Shown here: piece by piece, positions 58,462 through 64,000 of the stretch
Layout: each line of letters opens with the position of its first letter
Numbering within the stretch: the first letter of the stretch is position 1
Origin: Emmonsiellopsis sp. PD_33
Taxonomy: Eukaryota; Ascomycota; Eurotiomycetes; Onygenales; Ajellomycetaceae
Reading direction: 5' to 3'
NCBI GenBank assembly: GCA_032988165.1
Contig: JANTQF010000066.1
Location: forward strand, 78,799-142,798
Length of the DNA stretch: 64,000 bases
Notes under the pieces: model-generated
The model's database searches: none
What the model was told of the DNA's origin: nothing
The model's input: only the letters and a program-made list of their open reading frames with translations
Program-made: the position numbers and the translations under genes

Positions 58462-59283
58462 ATGGAGCAGTTGCCGAAAGTCTTGAAGAGCTCTCAGATA
58501 TATCACTTGGATATAGCGGCCCGCGCGGTGTCGAGCGTTTTGATGTCCCAAAATAAGAGACATGGGTTTATTGGAGGATACGCAGTGACCCTGCTGGGTG
58601 GTGATCGAGTGACAAACGTGAGTCAAATAATATCCCCCAGATGATTTCTTGCTCCTAAGGCCACTGTTTGTCTAACCAAATCACAGGACGTCGATGTCAT
58701 CGTGGGCGAGTCTCCCCAGGACATCAGGAAGCCATTGCTGGAGGCGGACAAGGGGTTTTCCCTCACCGAAGCGAACAAGTTGGTGTTTAAGGTACGTTCC
58801 CGTCCGCCTCTTTCCCTAGGAGAGTCTAACAGCTCGAAGACAGGACCTCCTGACTCGTCATTGGATGTGGTCATCGAGCTGCTGCAGGGGGGCGCAGACA
58901 AGCAGTTGAGGCTTCCGGATGCTGAGACTGTTCCCCTGACATGGATAAACCCCAGCGAGTTCGATAGTAGCCGCCCGAATCATGCAGCACCCATCGTTGA
59001 CCCAGGGGTTCTCATCCTGACAAAATTGAAGCGGTGGATGTTTCTTGCCGAATCAACGAGACCCAAAAGCGTCACCAGAGCGGAGAACGATTTCTATGAT
59101 ATGGAAAAGATTCTTAGGTGGCTGGACAAGCGCAGCGCTACGATTGACATGGCAAAGTACCCGGAGACGCCAAAGGAGAAGCTTCTGCAAGGGCTCCGGC
59201 TCTTGATACGGGCTGATGGCGGGAGGTTATATGACCTGTTGAAAAGCACTCTTCCCCTTGATGATTTTCGAGCCATCCAGTAG
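58462..59283 (+). CDS. nucleotidyltransferase-fold protein
   Basis: Two exons, 58462-58617 and 58687-59283, with a 69-nt intron; 250 aa. The signature of the minimal nucleotidyltransferase fold spans the splice: GFIGGYAVTLLGGDRVTN then DVDVIVGE, that is a GG loop followed by a D-x-D metal pair (Asp53 and Asp55). The third acidic residue may be in LDVVIELL (about 137-143). The C-terminal half is helical (ILTKLKRWMFLAEST, MEKILRWLDKR). Bacterial relatives with the GG..DxD arrangement include AbiEii/MNT-type transferases that modify RNA or proteins; fungal members are uncharacterised. It faces another protein of probably the same fold at 59511-60275, transcribed towards it. Confidence 0.75.
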
Positions 59284-59510
59284 ATACGATCAAACGGGCT
59301 TTGGATGATAACTATTTGTTAGAAGAATAAGTGACCGACGAACCTTTTGTGGTTAAACAATATGGGCCCGCGAGGGCTGTATTTACTAATGTATCTATTA
59401 CTGTGTACTCTATAGACAAAATGCATTTCGAGGAACAAGCGCTCCTTTAGTTTTGGCAGAAAGCAAGCAAAGAGAATGATAGAACGAAAGAAGTTCAGGA
59501 GAATGAATTG

Positions 59511-60275
59511 TCATTCTCTCAACGTATTCACGAGACTACAGTCACGAATGATCCTTTCCGCAAGGTGAAGATACTTCTCTTCTTCTGGCTTCCATTCCCA
59601 CTTGTTCACGTAGGATATCGCCTGCTCAACGCGCTGCTGAAAATGTTCTTCGCTTTCATCCTCCTCTTCTTCGCCCTCAGGCAGTTTCGGGAAAACGTAG
59701 TACTCTAAGAATACTCCGAAATTGATCGTGCTATAGGATTTCTCTGTTCCCTCCGGTAATGCCATGGCCAAACGGATCAAAGAGATGAAATACGCCCGCG
59801 GATTGGGCACTAGGATTCGCTCATTCCGACTGACACCAGACACGGTCTCAATACAGTCATCGAGTGTCAAGCGAGCATACGAGAGGGGTAGCAGGTGGAT
59901 CCGCGTTCCAGTATGGTAGTGCATAATGCCAACTCCCTCCAGGACTCTATATTTATCAGTGCGCATCTCAGGGCCGCCGCCTCGAGCGATGTTGTGATCG
60001 AGAAGAACGGTGGATGTAAGCTGAAGCTGATCGTCCGGAACAAGCCATTCGAGTGTCTATATTTATGTTTATGCAAAAATCGTATTGTCAGCCAAGAGTT
60101 GCTAATTTTCTCGTCCAAGGGGGAGAGCTGGAGTGGGTGGTGGGTCAACTCCTACCTCAACGCAGATGGGATATCCAAAGCGAGCGTTCAAAATATCCCC
60201 ATATTCCACAACAGGGATCCCTTTCTTCTTGAGCTCTCGTTCTACGGCGCTAAGAGCGATGAAGGCTTCGCGCAT
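59511..60275 (-). CDS. possible degenerate nucleotidyltransferase-like protein
   Basis: Two exons, 60275-60156 and 60056-59511, with a 99-nt intron; 221 aa from MREAFIALSAVERELKKKG. An in-frame ATG further upstream (60407) would add a Ser/His-rich leader, so the start is not certain. The opening helix, then IPVVEYGDILNARFGYPICVETLEWLVPDDQL, follows the fungal family in which a short helix precedes a strand and a conserved LxxxVPD, similar to nucleotidyltransferase-like folds. Here the D-x-D is replaced by TLEWLVPD, so activity is doubtful. An acidic stretch (EGEEEEDESEEH) lies near the C-terminus. The family call is inference; otherwise hypothetical. Confidence 0.6.
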
Positions 60276-60855
60276 TTTTGTTGGTTGATTGGTAATGTGT
60301 TTGGAGGAGAATGTGTGTAGGCTGATTTGATGAACTGGTGCTTTTTTTTGAAATATGTGATGATGGGAAGAAGTTGAAAGTGACGAAGAGATGGGTGCCC
60401 AGGTCACAAGCGAGTGTTTCAGTTGGTCTAACCTCTTTTGTGAGGATGGAAAAATGACGTCATTTGCGGAGCAAAGCGAACCTTACCTAGGCCCACCTGG
60501 GCGGTTCCAGCCGCTGGCGGAGCTTTGCGGTACAATACCTCTATTGTGAGGTTGCGATTTTTCTCCGGGGAGGCTTTGATTTTTGATAGAGACCTAGAAT
60601 TTTTCTCGTGTAGTGTATACAAAATCACGGCGGAGGAAGGAATCGAAGAATAGCTCTGTCCTTATTTCAACATGTGAGAATAGTGGTTAAATGAAGTAGT
60701 GAGAGTCACAAAAGGATCGCAGCAAATAAATATATGCCATCTAAACTGATTGCTTTACTGCATTACAATGGCCACTCAGAAAAAACGCCAAACACTTCCC
60801 AAACATGACATAGCGAAATAGATCAAGCAAAAACAAAAGAAATGAAACCACATCA
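60276..60855. other. intergenic
   Basis: Promoter of the minus-strand 60275 gene and 3' flank of the L1-domain gene. No coding sequence. Confidence 0.5.
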
Positions 60856-62172
60856 TCACGATTTTGAGACAGACTTCCGCTTCTTCTTGGTCGACGTCGA
60901 AGCCCCCTCCGTAGCCGTCGCAGCAACAGCCTTGGCCTTGTTCCGGGCATCCTTATCACCTTCAGACAAAGCCTTCGCCTTTTGGGCCTGTAGTTTCGCC
61001 TTCCTCGACGCAATCAGCTCAGCATCTTCGTCGACCTCCTTCTCCGCAGACTTCGACTTCTTCGATTTCTTCTCCTCCTGCTCCCCTTCAGCAACCGACT
61101 TCCGCTTCTTGCCCTTCTTCTTCGAGTCCTCAATAGCCTTAACTTCATCCTCCTTCACATCCCCCTCTTCCACCCAAAGTTCACTCGCCAGCCAGATCGG
61201 CATTGCCATCGTATTGGCTCCCTTAAGATGGATGGCCTTGACATTTCTCCACCCCTTGCTGACAAATTTCTCAGTCATCCCCTGCACGACCGCCTCCACA
61301 TTCTCCGCCACCTTCTCCGGCGAGAAATTCGCCGAACCAACACGGACAGCCGTAGTGGCCGCCGCCGCAAGATGGACAGGAACTGAATTCAACGTCTTCT
61401 CGATCTCCTTCGCAACGACCGCAGGCGAAGCGACAGCAGAATACTTCTCATCCGCCGTCGCAGGTCGTTTCCGGTCCTCCTTCTTCACCTTCTGCCCATT
61501 AACCTTCTGCACCTCCGCGATCCGGATAGGAATCGGTCGCTTGCTAGACTTGTAGAAGATCTTGCCCAGCGCATCCACCAGGCGCATGATGATGCGATCG
61601 TCCGCCAAGAAGATATCATGCTCAGAAAGCAGACGGCGCCGACTCTCGAAGCTCTGATATTTAGCCTTCAGTTTTGAGAATCCGATGACTTTGGTTATAC
61701 GCGACGAGAGGCTGGTGGGGAATGCGGGATCGGCGATGGCATCCTTGACTGCGCGCTGGGGGTCGGCGGTGATGAGGCAGATGGTAAGGGAGGGGGAAGT
61801 ATTGAGGGAGTGCGGGACGACGATTTTGCCTGGTTTTAGGCGGTTCTTATCGACGATGTGCTTTTTGGTTGTCATGATTAGCCAGACGGGGGTTGCGGCG
61901 GAGTCTTCAACGTCGGAGGCATCTTCGTCGTCGTTATCGGCGAGGAGGTTCTTTTTTGTCGAGGTCTCTGCCTTTTGTTTCTCTTCTGTTGTTATGTGTT
62001 TGAGCAGCGCGGAAGATGCTCGGACGACCTGTGATTTATTCATTTTGAGATTAGCCATGTCCCCAGTTTGGCGCATGAGCTTTGGAAAAAAGTTAAGTAC
62101 CTGATCATTATTCAATTGATAGGGCGTGCCGGAATCCGCCTTGACAGTGAGGGCACCCGATGTAACAGCCAT
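60856..62172 (-). CDS. ribosomal L1-domain nucleolar protein (Cic1/Utp30 type)
   Basis: Two exons, 62172-62101 and 62028-60856, giving 414 aa. The 72-nt intron has GTACTT..CACAG ends, a multiple-of-three length and no stop, so it reads through in frame; removing it joins YQLNNDQ to VVRASSALLKHI, which fits the family. The L1 domain covers about residues 25-300: WLIMTTKKHIVDKNRLKPGKIVVPHSL, then a DDRIIMRLVDALGKIFYKSSKRPIPIRI part and VGSANFSPEKVAENVEAVVQGM, with the closing VKAIHLKGANTMAMPIW. The C-terminus is Lys/Glu/Ser-rich with nuclear/nucleolar localisation clusters (KKKGKKRKS, KKKRKSVSKS). Yeast Cic1 (Nsa3) acts in 60S subunit assembly and Utp30 in small-subunit processing. The long basic tail favours Cic1. 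Confidence 0.9.
   Translation of the reverse strand: MAVTSGALTVKADSGTPYQLNNDQVLNFFPKLMRQTGDMANLKMNKSQVVRASSALLKHITTEEKQKAETSTKKNLLADNDDEDASDVEDSAATPVWLIMTTKKHIVDKNRLKPGKIVVPHSLNTSPSLTICLITADPQRAVKDAIADPAFPTSLSSRITKVIGFSKLKAKYQSFESRRRLLSEHDIFLADDRIIMRLVDALGKIFYKSSKRPIPIRIAEVQKVNGQKVKKEDRKRPATADEKYSAVASPAVVAKEIEKTLNSVPVHLAAAATTAVRVGSANFSPEKVAENVEAVVQGMTEKFVSKGWRNVKAIHLKGANTMAMPIWLASELWVEEGDVKEDEVKAIEDSKKKGKKRKSVAEGEQEEKKSKKSKSAEKEVDEDAELIASRKAKLQAQKAKALSEGDKDARNKAKAVAATATEGASTSTKKKRKSVSKS
62101..62172 (-). other. first exon of the L1-domain gene, 24 codons
   Basis: Start ATG at 62172. The exon ends in NNDQ and is followed by the stop-free 72-nt intron at 62029-62100, with donor GTACTT and acceptor CACAG. 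Confidence 0.85.
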
Positions 62173-63551
62173 GATTTTCGTAGTTTATTTGATCGGTTGC
62201 TGTGCTTCTGGCCGGTGTCCCTCCAAGTAGTATCTCTGCTTCCTATCCAGACCTCTAATTTGGTGTTCGAAAATTATCAAAAAATTATCGGGGTGCGGTT
62301 AAGCAGTTTTTCCGAGAGTGCGCTAGGCGAAATGTTATTCCGGGGCGAGTTGGCTTGGCATCAACTCTCCGCTGGGCGTTACTATTTCGATGCTACTACG
62401 TACGACGTCAGGTTCAATTTCTATTTCACTAAACACAGATCCATTCTTAGCAATGTTCCATATTCAACATGTCAGCAGCACTATATACACTTTTCCATAT
62501 CAATACATATGAACAACTTCGCCCCGGACACCATCACACCACATCCATCTTAAACTGCCCAGAAGAAAGCGGTTCCGCCTGGTAGGTAGCCCTATGTGCC
62601 CTGTGATTCTGATGAGCCAATATTTCTAAACATCCTTCTCTATCCGATCTTTAGCTGGGACAAAAGACTAACCCCGTTCAAACAACCGCGAGAGTTCCTA
62701 CAGATAGTAGACATGTCCGGGATAAACTCCCATGTATCAACTGGCGGGAGTTAACCCCCCCGAGTTGGCAGCTTACAAGAAACATCCACGCAAAGCAAAT
62801 CTTGGGGACTATGTAGAACCGCTGGTGCACATGTGCTGACTGCAAGAGATGGATAGAACCACAAGCGTAGCTCTAACGGAGTTAATTGACTGGAAGGTCA
62901 TCCGGGTTTTCCTCAGCCAGCTGCTGGTCCGGACATGGGTTTGATGTCTATTGGGAACCTGATACATACTAGTATCCATTCCAACACCCTCTGCTGATAA
63001 TATTTGTTAATTAGCCTGGTTGGCTGGGGCTTGCTACTGTAGACGCGATGTCCCTCACTGTCACCATTGGCATCTCGCTTTCCCGCAGGATATATGATAC
63101 CTCTTGGAAGTGGGAAGATACATGAACTCCTTCTAGATGAAATGCTATCATCCCCTCCGTCAACGCAGAGTTTTCTTCTCTCAGGCCGTGACTGTCCCTA
63201 CTTCTTCCTTCTAGCGATGAAAGTTGGGCGGCAGTGGGATGATTTTTCGCTTCATTCCTCAATACTCAATACGAGCGAGACTTCCAGCGTGAAGTGAATC
63301 CATGGATTTCATATGAATTCTTGATGGTGCTGTTCTTAATAACGTTACCGGGAAGGAGGAGGGTATTGATTGCTCGAAAGGGGCCTCATTTATGGATAGT
63401 TTACGATGCTGGATGGGAATGCAGGGCAAAGCGTCCTTGATAGGCTACACCGGCCCTACTTTGGAGTTTGAGTGGCTACCAATATCTATGCAGGTACCTG
63501 GGACAGGCGAGGAAGATTCTCTGGAGGTAACTAACTTTAGTAATAGCAACC

Positions 63552-63580
63552 TAGGTAGGTAGGTAGGTAGGTAGATAGGT
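63552..63580. repeat. (TAGG)n microsatellite
   Basis: About seven tandem TAGG units with one interruption (TAGATAGG). Confidence 0.85.
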
Positions 63581-63895
63581 AAGCGGAAGGCATTTAAATA
63601 GTCATCTCCTTGTAAAAAAATCCTAGTACTTACTCTCCGGGTGGAATGGGATGGGATGGGTAGAATTCCAATGAACTTCGCGGAACCGCAATGCATGCCG
63701 ATCCAAACACCAACATTACCTACCACACCTCCTTTTCCCAGAGCGAACCTACTTACCATGACATATGTTTCTTGCAGAACAGAAGTTGAAACAACGTAAC
63801 TTGATTTATATTATAAGTATGCCTCAAAACTCCGTAACTAGTCCACATCCATAGCAAAATGCAACGCATCTCCAAAACACAGAATCGACAAGTAA

Positions 63896-63980
63896 CAACC
63901 CCCCCCCCAGCCCCCCCACCCCCACCCCCCACCCACCCCCACACCCACCCCCCAGCCCACCCCCCCACCACACACCAACA
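63896..63980. repeat. C-rich (CCCCA-type) low-complexity tract
   Basis: Runs of five to nine C separated by single A, AC or AG, continuing to a CACA-rich end. Similar sequence on the other strand is G-rich. Confidence 0.85.
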
Positions 63981-64000
63981 CACCACCACAACAAACACAA

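Larger units (their letters stand above)
62173..63999. other. intergenic to the end of the window
   Basis: No gene I can support over 1.8 kb. A (TAGG)n microsatellite lies at about 63552-63580, and the last 100 bases are C/A low-complexity sequence. Confidence 0.5.

Noticed and set aside
60842..61555. 237-codon plus-strand Ser/Phe-rich frame
   Set aside because: Antisense shadow of the Lys/Glu-rich tail of the L1-domain protein.
63753..63998. 81-codon Gly/Val/Trp-rich minus-strand frame
   Set aside because: It is a translation of the C-rich low-complexity tract.
1..63999. CRISPR arrays, rRNA genes, bacterial-type operons
   Set aside because: None seen; the window is eukaryotic, with spliced genes and no regularly spaced repeat-spacer arrays.

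Overview
The window comes from a filamentous ascomycete, most likely a Eurotiomycete (Aspergillus/Penicillium-like or a relative). Genes are intron-bearing, with short introns of about 50-100 nt carrying GTRNGT donors and CTAAC/CTRAY branch sites. The families present are typical of Pezizomycotina: asco-laccase, CE1 acetylxylan esterase, GH93 arabinanase, DAL5-type MFS permease and NACHT-ankyrin protein. The species cannot be named from sequence alone.

Layout. 1-5 kb: two orphan proteins, one with an 18-bp coding minisatellite. 5.3-7.2 kb: a five-exon DAL5/TNA1-type permease on the minus strand. 7.2-10.5 kb: no recognisable gene. 10.5-18.3 kb: plant-cell-wall enzymes, namely a nine-exon secreted laccase (+), a secreted acetylxylan esterase (-) and a secreted GH93 exo-arabinanase (+) with an XlnR-type motif in its promoter. 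19.9 kb: an NAD(P)-binding Rossmann protein. 21.9-37.5 kb: a dense housekeeping block with bst1 (GPI inositol deacylase), irc3 (mitochondrial helicase), an rrn5-like Pol I factor, rsc8/swi3 (chromatin remodelling) and ctf18 (alternative clamp loader). irc3/rrn5 and rsc8/ctf18 are divergent pairs sharing short promoters. 38-51 kb: an accessory block with a cupin protein, an acetoacetate-decarboxylase-like protein, a very large NACHT-ankyrin (fungal NLR-type) gene broken by a frameshift in a T7 run, and a carotenoid oxygenase. 52-55 kb: a small Ser/Ala-rich ORF and two convergent tRNA-Val(AAC) genes. 55-62 kb: ETF-alpha, two convergent nucleotidyltransferase-like proteins, and a Cic1/Utp30-type ribosomal L1-domain protein. 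The window ends in C-rich low-complexity DNA.

I assembled gene models by hand from splice signals and reading-frame continuity. Two genes (bst1, cic1-like) contain introns whose length is a multiple of three and which lack stop codons, so a plain ORF reading would wrongly include them. The most unusual items are the frame-broken NLR-type gene, the convergent nucleotidyltransferase-like pair, the CGCG-box cluster between rsc8 and ctf18, and the inverted tRNA-Val pair in which one copy has an acceptor-stem mismatch.
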